Assembly (NCBI RefSeq): GCF_004924335.1
Contig: NZ_CP024633.1
Span: 682,001 to 746,000, forward strand
Direction of reading: 5' to 3'
DNA from: Mycobacteroides salmoniphilum
Lineage (GTDB): Bacteria > Actinomycetota > Actinomycetes > Mycobacteriales > Mycobacteriaceae
Length of the DNA: 64,000 nucleotides
Notes under the pieces: generated by a model
Told to the model about the DNA's origin: nothing
Seen by the model: the letters and a program-made list of their open reading frames with translations, nothing else
Database searches by the model: none
Shown: positions 16,443 through 27,500 of the stretch, one piece after another
Position numbering within the stretch: the first letter of the stretch is position 1
How the letters are laid out: the number at the start of each line of letters is the position of its first letter
Made by a program: the position numbers and the translations under genes

Positions 16443-16463
16443 TCCCAACCAACGGGTTGGGAG
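16442..16463. promoter_or_regulatory. Operator-like element in the fadA upstream region
   Basis: Second copy of the TTCCCAACCAACGGGTTG sequence also found before far. Here the repeat is more complete: TCCCAACC-AACG-GGTTGGGA, 8-bp arms at 16443-16450 and 16455-16462. It sits about 140 bp before fadA and at the start codon of the divergent small protein gene. This fits a repressor site controlling fatty-acid oxidation genes; the regulator is not in an obvious position nearby. Confidence 0.55.
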
Positions 16464-16602
16464 GGCTGCTTACCATGGGGAGGCCACCCTGGTCTAACGT
16501 AGGGCTGTCTCGGCGAAACTGACCCGGAGTCAACCCGGATTCACAGGCCGGGGCGCTTGCACCACATGCCCCATACGCACCTCCCTATAAGGACGTATAC
16601 CC

Positions 16603-17811
<1,209 letters not shown>

Positions 17812-17840
17812 GCCGGATAAGACAAGAGGAGCCAGAACCA

Positions 17841-20000
17841 ATGAGTGCAAACACAATTCAGTGGGAAAAGGATGCCGACGGCATCGTTACCCTTACCTTG
17901 GACGACCCCAACGGCTCGGCCAACGTGATGAACGACGACTACAAGCAGTCGATGGCTGCGGCCGTCAAGCGCCTTGTGGAAGAGAAGGATTCGATCACCG
18001 GCGTGGTGATCACCAGCGCCAAGAAGACCTTCTTCGCCGGTGGTGACCTCACCAAGATCATCCAGATCCAGCCAGAGCACGCTCAGGAGGCCTTCAACGA
18101 GGTCGAGGAGATCAAGAAGGACCTGCGCACGCTGGAGACCTTCGGTCGCCCGGTCGTGGCAGCCATCAATGGCGCCGCCCTCGGTGGTGGCCTGGAGATC
18201 GCGTTGGCCACCCATTACCGGATTGCCGCCGATGTCAAGGGATCTCAGATCGGTCTGCCCGAGGTATCGCTGGGTCTGCTGCCCGGCGGCGGCGGTGTCA
18301 CCCGGGTTACCCGCATGCTCGGCATCCAGAACGGCTTCGTCACCGTGCTGGCGCAGGGCACCCGCTTCAACCCGACCAAGGCCAAGGAAGTCGGCCTGAT
18401 CGACGAGCTGGTTGGCTCCGTTGATGAGTTGATCCCCGCCGCCAAGGCATGGGTCAAGGCCAACCCCGAGGCCGTGCAGCGCTGGGATGTCAAGGGCTAC
18501 AAGATTCCTGGCGGCACCCCGGCCACCCCGGCGCTGGCGGCCATCCTGCCGTCGTTCCCGTCGAACCTGAAGAAGCAGCTCAAGGGCGCGCCGATGCCGG
18601 CCCCGCGGGCCATCCTGGCCGCCGCGGTCGAGGGTGCCCAGGTGGACTTCGATACGGCCAGCCGTATCGAGAGCCGCTACTTCACCAGCCTGACCACCGG
18701 CCAGGTCGCCAAGAACATGACGCAGGCGTTCTTCTTTGACCTGCAGACCATCAACGGCGGCGGATCACGCCCGGACGGCATCGCCAAGCGGGAGATCAAG
18801 AAGATCGGTGTGCTGGGTGCGGGCATGATGGGTGCCGGTATCGCGTACGTCTCGGCCAAGGCCGGCTATGACGTCGTCCTGAAGGACGTTTCGGCGGAGG
18901 CAGCTCAAAAGGGCAAGGCCTACTCGGAAAAGATTGAGGAGAAGGCTCTTTCGCGTGGCAAGACCACCGCGGAGAAGTCGGCGGCACTGCTGGCCAAGAT
19001 CACCCCGACCGCCGATCCTGCCGATCTGGCAGGTGTGGACTTCGTGGTCGAGGCGGTCTTCGAGAACACCGAGCTCAAGCACAAGGTGTTCCAGGAGATC
19101 GAGGACATCGTCGAGCCCAACGCGCTTCTCGGCTCCAACACCTCCACCCTGCCCATCACGGGTCTGGCAGCGGGTGTGAAGCGTCAGGAAGACTTCATCG
19201 GTATCCACTTCTTCTCGCCGGTCGACAAGATGCCGCTGGTGGAAATCATCCGCGGTGAGAAGACCTCTGATGAGGCGCTGGCCCGGGTGTTCGACTACGT
19301 GCTGGCCATCAAGAAGACCCCGATCGTCGTCAACGACAGCCGTGGCTTCTTCACCTCACGTGTCATCGGCACCTTCGTCAACGAGGCCGTCGCGATGCTG
19401 GCCGAGGGCATCGAGCCCTCGACCATCGAGCAGGCCGGCAGCCAGGCCGGATACCCGGCCCCGCCGCTGCAGCTGTCGGATGAGCTGAACCTGACGCTGA
19501 TGCAGAAGATCCGCAAGGAGACCGTCGAGGCCGCCAAGGCCGAGGGCAAGGAACTGCCGGACGATCCGGCGGGCCGTGTCATCGACACGCTGGTCGAGGC
19601 GGGTCGTCCAGGTCGTCTGGGTGGCGCTGGTTTCTACGACTACGTGGACGGCAAGCGCACCGAGCTGTGGCCCGGCCTGCGCACGACGTTCAACACCCGT
19701 CTGGGATCTGACGCGGCCAACCCGCCGCTGCAGGACCTCATCGAGCGCATGCTGTTCGCGGAGGCCATCGAAACGCAGAAGTGCTTCGACGAGGGCGTGT
19801 TGACCTCGACCGCTGACGCCAACATCGGCTCGATCTTCGGCATCGGCTTCCCGCCCTGGACCGGCGGTGTGCACCAGTACATCGTCGGGTACGAGGGTCC
19901 CGCCGGAAAGGGCAAGGCCGGGTTCGTGGCTCGCGCAAAGGAATTGGCCGCCAAGTACGGTGACCGCTTCAACCCGCCCGCGTCGCTCCTGGACGCGTAG
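17841..20000 (+). CDS. fadB: Fatty-acid oxidation complex alpha subunit (FadB)
   Basis: A 719-residue bifunctional enoyl-CoA hydratase / 3-hydroxyacyl-CoA dehydrogenase. The crotonase half (about 10-200) has GAALGGGLEIAL and GLPEVSLGLLPGGGG, with both catalytic Glu residues. The dehydrogenase half starts near residue 325 with KIGVLGAGMMGAGIAYVSAK, its Rossmann loop, followed by the HFFSPVDKMPLVEII segment holding the catalytic His. It performs steps two and three of beta-oxidation and partners with FadA just upstream. AGAGGAG precedes ATG 17841. It corresponds to Rv0860. A strong hairpin follows the gene. Confidence 0.95.
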   Translation: MSANTIQWEKDADGIVTLTLDDPNGSANVMNDDYKQSMAAAVKRLVEEKDSITGVVITSAKKTFFAGGDLTKIIQIQPEHAQEAFNEVEEIKKDLRTLETFGRPVVAAINGAALGGGLEIALATHYRIAADVKGSQIGLPEVSLGLLPGGGGVTRVTRMLGIQNGFVTVLAQGTRFNPTKAKEVGLIDELVGSVDELIPAAKAWVKANPEAVQRWDVKGYKIPGGTPATPALAAILPSFPSNLKKQLKGAPMPAPRAILAAAVEGAQVDFDTASRIESRYFTSLTTGQVAKNMTQAFFFDLQTINGGGSRPDGIAKREIKKIGVLGAGMMGAGIAYVSAKAGYDVVLKDVSAEAAQKGKAYSEKIEEKALSRGKTTAEKSAALLAKITPTADPADLAGVDFVVEAVFENTELKHKVFQEIEDIVEPNALLGSNTSTLPITGLAAGVKRQEDFIGIHFFSPVDKMPLVEIIRGEKTSDEALARVFDYVLAIKKTPIVVNDSRGFFTSRVIGTFVNEAVAMLAEGIEPSTIEQAGSQAGYPAPPLQLSDELNLTLMQKIRKETVEAAKAEGKELPDDPAGRVIDTLVEAGRPGRLGGAGFYDYVDGKRTELWPGLRTTFNTRLGSDAANPPLQDLIERMLFAEAIETQKCFDEGVLTSTADANIGSIFGIGFPPWTGGVHQYIVGYEGPAGKGKAGFVARAKELAAKYGDRFNPPASLLDA

Positions 20001-20017
20001 ACAGGGCTCGACAACAA

Positions 20018-20053
20018 CCTCAGCCGCTCACCCTTCGGGGTGGGCGGCTGAGG
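20018..20053 (+). terminator. Hairpin terminator after fadB
   Basis: A 16-bp stem, CCTCAGCCGCTCACCC paired with GGGTGGGCGGCTGAGG, has one G-T type mismatch and closes on a TTCG tetraloop. It starts 17 bp after the fadB stop. There is no T-run, as is common for mycobacterial terminators. It separates core beta-oxidation genes from the accessory lipid cluster. Confidence 0.8.
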
Positions 20054-20567
20054 TGCGTTGTGGGGTCAAATTTTTCGTGAGATTCGGGTGGCGACGCATC
20101 AGACCCGGTGTCAACAACCGTTGAACCCCTGGCGAATTCGGTAGTTTTAGAGCTAGCAGTCAGAAATGTCGCCGCGCGCCGCGTGGCGTACGACACAGTG
20201 CGGGTAGCCAAGGGTGGTGGCCCACAGAATTTGTGCGTCATCACGTAGGTTCTCTGGTGTCACTACAAACATAGTTATTGGTACTTCGCGTAACCAGACA
20301 TGGATTGCCTGGTCATAGGGTATTTCGATACGGTAGTTATATTTGCTGGAATTGGTTTACCGTAAGACTTTCGAGAAGTTGCTGAAATACGGCGTAACGC
20401 GACGTTACCCACAGTTCACTCGCTATTTCTTTGTTGGAACGTACCTTTGCGAGATATTTGTTCGCTACGCTGCCCGCAATGAGTAATGTCTTTGCCACTG
20501 ACATTGTGGCAGCTAGGTCGAATTTGGTTCGGCCCGTATTCAAGATCGCTGAGCAGGGATAGAGACG
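20054..20567 (+). promoter_or_regulatory. AT-richer non-coding region before the glycolipid cluster
   Basis: About 510 bp without a convincing gene, more AT-rich than its surroundings. It holds two inverted repeats: GTAACG-CGA-CGTTAC (20394-20408), a perfect 6-bp-arm repeat, and TGCCAC-TGACATT-GTGGCA (20493-20511). The length and composition suggest the promoter and operators of the four-gene lipid cluster. Short reading frames here lack ribosome sites and codon bias. Confidence 0.5.
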
Positions 20568-21959
20568 ATGGTTGCACTCGGAACGATCCACGATTGGCGT
20601 CCCAAGCCGGGAACCGTCATCTCCTGGAGTGCGTCGCCACGCGCCCGCCAGGCCGCTGCGCAAGCGCCCGCCAGCCTGGTGCCGCCGAGCTATCAACAAG
20701 CCCAGCATGTGCGCTCCTACCGGGATCTGGCCCGCCAGGACCGCGAGATGGCACGGCTGGGCATCGGATCCTGGGACGTCCCCGGCGTGTGCGATATCGA
20801 TGCCATGACCGCGGCGATCAACGCGCACCTGCGTCGGCACGACACCTACCACTCATGGTTCGAGTTCGACACGGCCGACACAATCGTCCGGCACGCGATC
20901 GGGGATCCGCAGACCATCGACTTCGTGCCGCAGGATCATGGGCTGCAGGGCCCCGATGAGATCCGTGCGCACCTGCTGCGCACGTCGGGCACTCCGCTCT
21001 CGTGGGATTGCTTCACCTTTGGGGTGATTCAGCGCGCGGACCACTTCACGGTGTACATCAGTGTCGATCATCTGCATACCGACGGCATGTCGACCGGGAT
21101 CATCTATGTCGAGATCCAGTTGATGTACGCCAGCCTGGTGCACGGGTCGGCGCTACAGCTTCCACCTCCCGCGGGTTATCTGGATTTCTCCGCCCGCGAA
21201 CGTGCGCACAACCAGGCCATGACCCTGGATTCGTTCGAGGTGCAGACCTGGCTCCGGTACGCGCGGGATAACGGTGGCACCCTGCCGGACTTCGTTTTGC
21301 CGCTCGGCGACCGTTCCGTGCCGCACGTCGGTGGCATGGTCGCTACTCCGCTACTGGACGCCGAGGAGACGGTGGCGTTCGAAAAGGCTTGTGAACAGGC
21401 GGGTGTGCGCTTCAGTGGTGGTGTATTCGCGTGTACCGCACTGATCGACCGCGAGCTCACTGGCGCCGATGCCTTCTACGGCATTACCCCGTATGACACG
21501 CGCGGCACTGCCGAGGAGCAGATGTCGGTGGGTTGGTACGCGAGCTTCATTCCCTTCGTGGTCGATATGTCGGAGGCTTCCTTCGCACGGGTCGCACGGT
21601 CCGCGCAGAAGTCGTTCGACGAATGCCAGCCGCTGGCCAAGGTTCCTTTTGAGCGTGCCTTGGAGCTCGCGGGTCCGGAGTCGGGGTTGACCGCCCCGGA
21701 CTATGTGGTGCCGATGGTGTCCTTCCTGGACGCGCGCAAGATCCCGGTCAGTGCCGAATGGGATCGAATCAATGGCGGAATCTACGGGGACAGCCGTTCT
21801 TCCGATCAGGTGTGTATGTGGGTCAACAGGTTTGAGAACGAAACCAACCTGACGATCTCGTTCCCCGACAACGCAGTCGCCCGTGAATCTGTGTCGCGCT
21901 ATCTGGAAGTGGCCCGCATGGTTTACCAGCGTGTCGCGCAGTCACAGTTCGTTTCCTGA
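20568..21959 (+). CDS. PapA-like condensation-domain acyltransferase
   Basis: A 463-residue acyltransferase of the Pap (polyketide-associated protein)/condensation superfamily. The active-site motif is H168-L-H-T-D172-G, within ISVDHLHTDGMS; the residue before the catalytic His is Asp, where nonribosomal condensation domains usually have a second His. The C-terminal part carries the usual QVCMWVNRFENETNLTISFP segment. Such enzymes esterify a lipid or sugar hydroxyl with an acyl chain. It is first in a tight cluster with a serine hydrolase, a second acyltransferase and MmpL. In M. abscessus I recall this cluster making diacylated nonadecyl-diol glycolipids (GDND). The start follows a weak GGATAGAG ribosome site. 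Confidence 0.85.
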   Translation: MVALGTIHDWRPKPGTVISWSASPRARQAAAQAPASLVPPSYQQAQHVRSYRDLARQDREMARLGIGSWDVPGVCDIDAMTAAINAHLRRHDTYHSWFEFDTADTIVRHAIGDPQTIDFVPQDHGLQGPDEIRAHLLRTSGTPLSWDCFTFGVIQRADHFTVYISVDHLHTDGMSTGIIYVEIQLMYASLVHGSALQLPPPAGYLDFSARERAHNQAMTLDSFEVQTWLRYARDNGGTLPDFVLPLGDRSVPHVGGMVATPLLDAEETVAFEKACEQAGVRFSGGVFACTALIDRELTGADAFYGITPYDTRGTAEEQMSVGWYASFIPFVVDMSEASFARVARSAQKSFDECQPLAKVPFERALELAGPESGLTAPDYVVPMVSFLDARKIPVSAEWDRINGGIYGDSRSSDQVCMWVNRFENETNLTISFPDNAVARESVSRYLEVARMVYQRVAQSQFVS

Positions 21960-22020
21960 AACCGCGGCATCGCAGCCGCACCCCGCAGCATTGGGCAGTA
22001 CCTGAAAGGAAGGCATTGTC

Positions 22021-23220
22021 ATGAGCACAAGCCTTGACATCGCGGTGAACGGAACCAGCTCACCGGATTTCGACAACGTCCGGCGCGCATTCGCACTGAA
22101 TTTTTTGGAGAACGACGAGTTGGGCGCCGCTGTCGCGATCTGGGTCGACGGTGAGCTCGTCGTCAATCTGTGGGCCGGCTGGGCCGATGAGGCGCGCACC
22201 CGTCCCTGGACCGAGGACACCTTGGCGCCGGTCTACTCCGGGACCAAGGGATTGATGAGCACCTGCGTCCATATGCTCGTCGAGCGCGGCGTGCTCGACC
22301 TGCATGCGCCGGTCGCCCGGTACTGGCCCGAATTCGGCCAGGCCGGAAAGGAATCCATCACGCTGGCCATGGTGCTTGGGCATCGCTCGGGTGTGATTGG
22401 ACCGCGCACCCGGCTGACGCCGGAGCAGGCCGCCAACTGGGACGAGGTGTGCGAACACATCGCGAGGGCGACGCCGTGGTGGGAGCCCGGAACCGCGCAG
22501 GGCTACCACATGGCGACGTTCGGGTTCATCCTGGGCGAGGTCGTCCGTCGGACCACCGGTCAGACGCTCGGGCAGTTCCTGCGTACCGAGATCGCCGAGC
22601 CGTACGGCCTCGATGTACACGTCGGACTGCCGCACAGCGAGCACCATCGGTGCGCGGAGTTGATCAACAAGCCGTTCCTGCGCGACGTATTCCGCGGTGC
22701 TCCCGGGGAATTCGACTGCATGAGTGATCACCCGCTGGCGGGCCCGCTCATCTCGGGTGACTTCATCCCCGACGACGAGATTGCCCGTAAGGACATTGCC
22801 CTGTGGCGGGCGCTGGAGTTCCCCGGGACCAATGCCCACGTTTCGGCGCTGGGTCTGGCCACCTTCTACAACGCGATGGCGCTCGGCAAGCTGCTCAGCC
22901 ATGACCACATGGATGTGGTGCGGGTGTCGCAGGGCGGGTTCGATCCCGATGTGGTGCTGGGCCCCCGGGTGGCCAACCACGGATGGGGGCTGGGCTACAT
23001 GCTCAACCAGCGCTGCTATGCCGGGCCCAATCAGAAGACGTTCGGGCACGGCGGGTCTGGTGGTTCGTACGCCTTCGTCGACCTGGAGCACCGCATCGGC
23101 TACTCGTACGTGATGAACCAGTTCGATGTGACCAAGGCGGATGCCGATCCTCGTAGTGTGCGGCTGATCAACGAGCTCTACAGCACGTTGGGGGTGTCGC
23201 CGGCGGGAGAGTCGCTGTGA
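22021..23220 (+). CDS. Beta-lactamase-fold serine hydrolase/esterase (class C-like)
   Basis: A 399-residue protein of the serine beta-lactamase/EstB family. The nucleophile motif SxxK is S73-G-T-K76 (VYSGTKGLMS), a tyrosine motif is likely around GYHMATFG (161-168), and the third motif is HGGSGG near residue 346. No signal peptide is seen, so a cytosolic esterase or transacylase is more likely than an antibiotic-degrading enzyme. GAAAGGAAG precedes the ATG. Its stop overlaps the next acyltransferase by 4 bp. Related proteins accompany Pap acyltransferases in some lipid clusters, so it probably trims or transfers acyl groups on the glycolipid. Confidence 0.85.
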   Translation: MSTSLDIAVNGTSSPDFDNVRRAFALNFLENDELGAAVAIWVDGELVVNLWAGWADEARTRPWTEDTLAPVYSGTKGLMSTCVHMLVERGVLDLHAPVARYWPEFGQAGKESITLAMVLGHRSGVIGPRTRLTPEQAANWDEVCEHIARATPWWEPGTAQGYHMATFGFILGEVVRRTTGQTLGQFLRTEIAEPYGLDVHVGLPHSEHHRCAELINKPFLRDVFRGAPGEFDCMSDHPLAGPLISGDFIPDDEIARKDIALWRALEFPGTNAHVSALGLATFYNAMALGKLLSHDHMDVVRVSQGGFDPDVVLGPRVANHGWGLGYMLNQRCYAGPNQKTFGHGGSGGSYAFVDLEHRIGYSYVMNQFDVTKADADPRSVRLINELYSTLGVSPAGESL

Positions 23221-24581
23221 CGGCGACGATCCCGGAGGTTCACGCCCCGCCGCGCACCACAACCCTGCCGATCTCTCATTTGGACTTCGTCGATCAGGCG
23301 TCCTTCCTGGGGCTGCGAGCCACCGAGCTGTCGACGCTGGGACAGATGGTCTGGGTGTACGAACGCGATATCGATACCGACCGGTTGCGCAGATTCCATG
23401 CCAATCTCGGCCAGGGACTGTTCGGCCGCCGCATCGAACGTTCCCGGGTGCCTTTTGGTCGTCATCGCTGGGTGCTCGACCCGGCGTGCCATCCCATCGA
23501 TGTCGAGCTCGCGCCCTTGCCGCGCGCCGAACTGCAGGATTGGGTGCACCGGCATGCCCAGCTCCCCGTCGATCCTGAACACGGTCCGTCCTGGCGACTC
23601 GGTGTCACCCGATTCACCGATGGCGCCACCGCGGTGAGCCTGGTGGTCTCGCACAGCATCGCCGACGGCGTGGGCATGTGCCGGGCCATCGCCGATGCGG
23701 TCAACGATGCGGTAGTCCCGTTGGGCTACGAGACACCACAGGCACGCACGCGCTTGCGTAGCGTGCGGGAAGACTTGCGGCGTACCAGGCGTGACCTGCC
23801 CGATACCGCACGGGCCTTCCGCAAGGCCACCAAGATGTTGAGCGCGCGGCGCCAGGACATCAAACATGCGGGCCGGCCCGCGACTGAGGCGCACATCGAA
23901 CAGATCCCGGCGGTGACCGTGTATCTGGACGAGACCCATTGGGACGCACACGCGCACGGCCGTGGCGGTACCAGTAACTCGCTAGTCGGTGCGTTTGCCG
24001 GTCAGCTCGCCACCAAGGTGGGCAGGCTCGGCCCGGACGGCCGGGTGACGCTGTCGATGCCCGTCAATGAGCGCACTGACGGGGATCATCGTGCCAACGC
24101 CATGACCTCGGTGATGTTCGCGGTCGACCCAGCCGACCTGACCACCGATCTACGCGGAATCCGCAGAGCGACCAAGGAGGTGCTCTCCGGACTGCGGGAC
24201 GCACCCGACGAAAAGTGGGCACTGCTACCGCTGACTCCCTTCATCCCCAAGGCTGCTGCACGCCGATTGGCTGATGTGGCACTGGAATACGGTGACTATC
24301 CGGTGGGATGCTCGAACGTCGGGCCGCTGGATCCCGACGTGAATCGCCCGGACGGGACCCACGCCGATTACGTCTACTGCAAACTGGCCGAGCGGCGGGT
24401 GCGGCCGGATAAGGTGCTGAGCACCTACGGGCAGCTCTTCGTCGCATCCGGGAGGGTCAACGAGAGGGTCTTCCTGGCCGTTGTCGCGTACCAACCCGGC
24501 GTGATCGAGACACGCGCCGACCTGACCGGCCTGCTGACCGAGACGCTCGACGACTTCGGTATGCACGGGGTGATCGAGTAG
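23217..24581 (+). CDS. WS/DGAT-like acyltransferase (condensation-domain fold)
   Basis: A 454-residue acyltransferase with the catalytic motif H146-S-I-A-D150-G in VVSHSIADGVGM. The domain layout is that of wax-ester synthase/diacylglycerol acyltransferases: N-terminal half to about 160, a charged linker (RSVREDLRRTRRDLPD), then a C-terminal half with NVGPLDPDVNRPDG. It would join an acyl-CoA to an alcohol or diol, matching the second acylation of a diacylated lipid. GTG start at 23217 overlaps the hydrolase stop (GTGA). The MmpL start follows 2 bp after the stop, so all are one transcript. Confidence 0.83.
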   Translation: MTATIPEVHAPPRTTTLPISHLDFVDQASFLGLRATELSTLGQMVWVYERDIDTDRLRRFHANLGQGLFGRRIERSRVPFGRHRWVLDPACHPIDVELAPLPRAELQDWVHRHAQLPVDPEHGPSWRLGVTRFTDGATAVSLVVSHSIADGVGMCRAIADAVNDAVVPLGYETPQARTRLRSVREDLRRTRRDLPDTARAFRKATKMLSARRQDIKHAGRPATEAHIEQIPAVTVYLDETHWDAHAHGRGGTSNSLVGAFAGQLATKVGRLGPDGRVTLSMPVNERTDGDHRANAMTSVMFAVDPADLTTDLRGIRRATKEVLSGLRDAPDEKWALLPLTPFIPKAAARRLADVALEYGDYPVGCSNVGPLDPDVNRPDGTHADYVYCKLAERRVRPDKVLSTYGQLFVASGRVNERVFLAVVAYQPGVIETRADLTGLLTETLDDFGMHGVIE

Positions 24582-24583
24582 TC

Positions 24584-27500
24584 GTGGCGGACAACACAGG
24601 TGGTATCTACGGACTGATCGCTCGGATCGTCCGGAAGGCTCCTGTCGCCGTCATCGGGGTGTGGATCGGTCTGGCCGCCATCTTGGCGCTCACCGCTCCT
24701 TCGCTGCAGAAGGCCATCGAGGATCACCCGGTGGATCTGCTGCCCAAGGATGCTCCCGTCATGGAGACCACGCGGCAGATGGTCGAGTCGTTCCAGGAGT
24801 CGGGTGCGCAGAACATCCTGCTGATCGTGCTCACCAACGAGAACGGGCTGACGCCCGCCGACGAACAGACCTATCGGGTTCTCGCGGCACGAATGCGCGA
24901 AGACACCCGCGATGTGAGCATGGTGCAGGACTTCATCACCAAACCGATGCTGCGCGAGATGATGTCGAGCACCGATGGCAAGGCGTGGTACCTGCCGGTG
25001 GGATTGCAGGGTGAGCTCGCCACCCCCGAATCCGGTAAGGCGTATGTCGGCGCCCTCAAGATCATCAAGGACGCCACCGCGGGCACCACCCTGAATGCCT
25101 TTACGACGGGGCCGACCGCCACCGTCGGGGATTTGACGGTGGTGGGAGAGCGCGACCTGCACAAGGTCGAAATCACGACGGCTGCTTTGGTTCTGCTCAT
25201 CTTGCTGATCGTCTACCGCAATCCGGTGACGATGATGCTGCCGCTCATCGTGGTGGGCGTCTCACTCGGCATCGCCCAGGCGGCCGTCGGGGGACTGGCG
25301 CAGATGGGTCTGAGTATCTCGAATCAGACGCTGACATTCATGACCGCGATGATGATGGGCGCCGGTGTCGACTACGCGGTCTTCCTCATCAGCCGATATC
25401 ACGAATATGTCAAACAGGGCATGGATTCCGACAGCGCGGTGACCGCCGCGCTGGAATCCATCGGCAAGGTGGTTGCGGCATCGGCGGCGACGGTGGCGGT
25501 GACCTTCCTGGGTATGGGCTTTACCAAGCTGGGGATCCTGTCCACCATCGGTCCGGCGCTGAGTGTGTCCATCCTGATCGCATTCGTGGCATCGGTGACC
25601 TTCCTGCCGGCGGTGCTGATCCTGGTGGGACGCCGAGGCTGGGTGAAGCCGAGAAAGGCTTACGCCAATAAGATTTGGCACCGCTCGGGAATCAATATCG
25701 TCAAACGTCCGGGTACGCACCTGGCGGTCAGTCTGGTCATCCTGATCATCCTTGCCACCTGTGGTGCGATGGTGAAGTTCGGATACGACGATCGCAAGAA
25801 CCTGCCCTCCTGGGCCGACAGTAATCAGGGCTACGCCGCGATCGAGAAACACTTCCCGGTGAATTCGACGCTGCCGCAATACCTCTACATCAAATCGCCC
25901 CACGATCTGCGCACCCCGCGCGGGCTGGCCGACCTGGAGCAGATGGCCGCGCGGGTGAGCCAGGTGCCCGGTGTCGACAAGGTGCGCGGTATCACCCGGC
26001 CCACGGGTGAACCGCTGGAGGAGGCCAAGCTGTCCTTTCAGGCCGGTGAGGTGGGCGGGAAGCTGGGCGATGCATCGAACCTGATCGATGCCCGCACCAG
26101 GGACTTGGACAAGCTCGCCGCGGGTGGACACACGTTGGCGGACAAGCTCGGTGAGGTCCGCGACTCGGTGAAGAACTCATTGGGCACGGCGCGCGCACTG
26201 GTTGAGGTGTTGGCCCAGCTGCGCGGCAGTGGTAGGACGGGTACCCTCGCCGATCTGGACTCCGTGGACAAGCTGGTCACCAGCATGCATTCTCTCGGAG
26301 ACGCCATCGAGGCCAATGCCCAGAGTGCCAGTGAGGTGTACGGCTGGATCGAACCCGTCGCACGTGTGTTGGTGGGCAATCCGGCCTGTGAGATGGACCC
26401 AGCGTGCCGCTCCTCGCGAGAGGAGATGAACAAGTTCCTGGAAACCAAACAGGATGGCACCAGGGACAGGATCGTCGAGCTCGGTCGTGAGTTGAAGTCC
26501 GTCGACAACGACAAACAGATCAGCTCGACCATTGCCCGACTGCGCACCGCGCTGAACGCCATCGACACGAACCTGCGCCGGCTGGGCCTGTCCGACTCCT
26601 ACGGCATCCAGCAGAAATTCGCCGAGGTCCTGACCGGGGTCAACTCACTGGCCGATGGCAGCGCACAGCTGGCCGAGGGTGTGCAGATGCTGGTGGACCA
26701 GACCAAACAGATGGGCGGCCAGTTGGGTGATGCCTCAACGCTCCTGGTCGCAGCCAAGCGGGACGCGGCACCCGGATCGATGTCCGGTTTCTACATACCG
26801 CAGCAGGTGCTCACCCAAGACTCCTTCAAGACCGCTGCGGCAGCATTCGTTTCGGCCGATGGGCATGCGGTGCGCTATCTGGTGCAAAGCAACCTGAATC
26901 CGTTCAGTCCCGAGGCGATGGATCAGGTCCGCGCCATCCAGGACGCTGCGCACAGCGCGCAGCCCAACACCACACTGTCCGATGCGTCCATCTCGATGGC
27001 CGGGTTGTCGGCGATGTACAACGACATCCGCAACTACTACAACCACGACCTGCGGTTCATCATCGTGCTGACGGTGATCGTGGTGCTGCTCATCCTCGTC
27101 GCGCTGCTGCGGGCCATTGTCGCGCCGCTGTATCTCATTGGTTCGGTGATCATTTCGTACGCCTCGGCGGTGGGCATCGGGGTGATCGCGTTCCAGTTCA
27201 TCGGTGGGCAGCCGTTGAGTTGGAGTGTGCCGGGCATGGCGTTCATCGTGCTGGTCGCGGTGGGCGCGGACTACAACCTGTTGTTCATCTCGCGCATCCG
27301 GGATGAGTCGCCCGACGGCATCCGCTCCGGGGTCATCAAGACGGTCAAGTCGACCGGAGGTGTGATCACCTCTGCCGGAGTCATTTTCGCTGCGTCGATG
27401 TTCGGCTTGCTGATCGGCAACCTGCAGTCGATGGTCGAAGCGGGCTTCATCATCGGGATGGGCCTGCTGCTGGATACCTTCCTGGTGCGCACCATCACCA

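Noticed and set aside
20020..20852. Short - strand frames (74 and 171 codons) in and beyond the region before the PapA gene
   Set aside because: No ribosome site, no codon bias, no domain; one overlaps the fadB terminator, the other the PapA coding sequence.
22021..23220. Possible antibiotic beta-lactamase
   Set aside because: The SxxK/HGG fold is shared by esterases; there is no signal peptide, and the gene is embedded in a lipid cluster.
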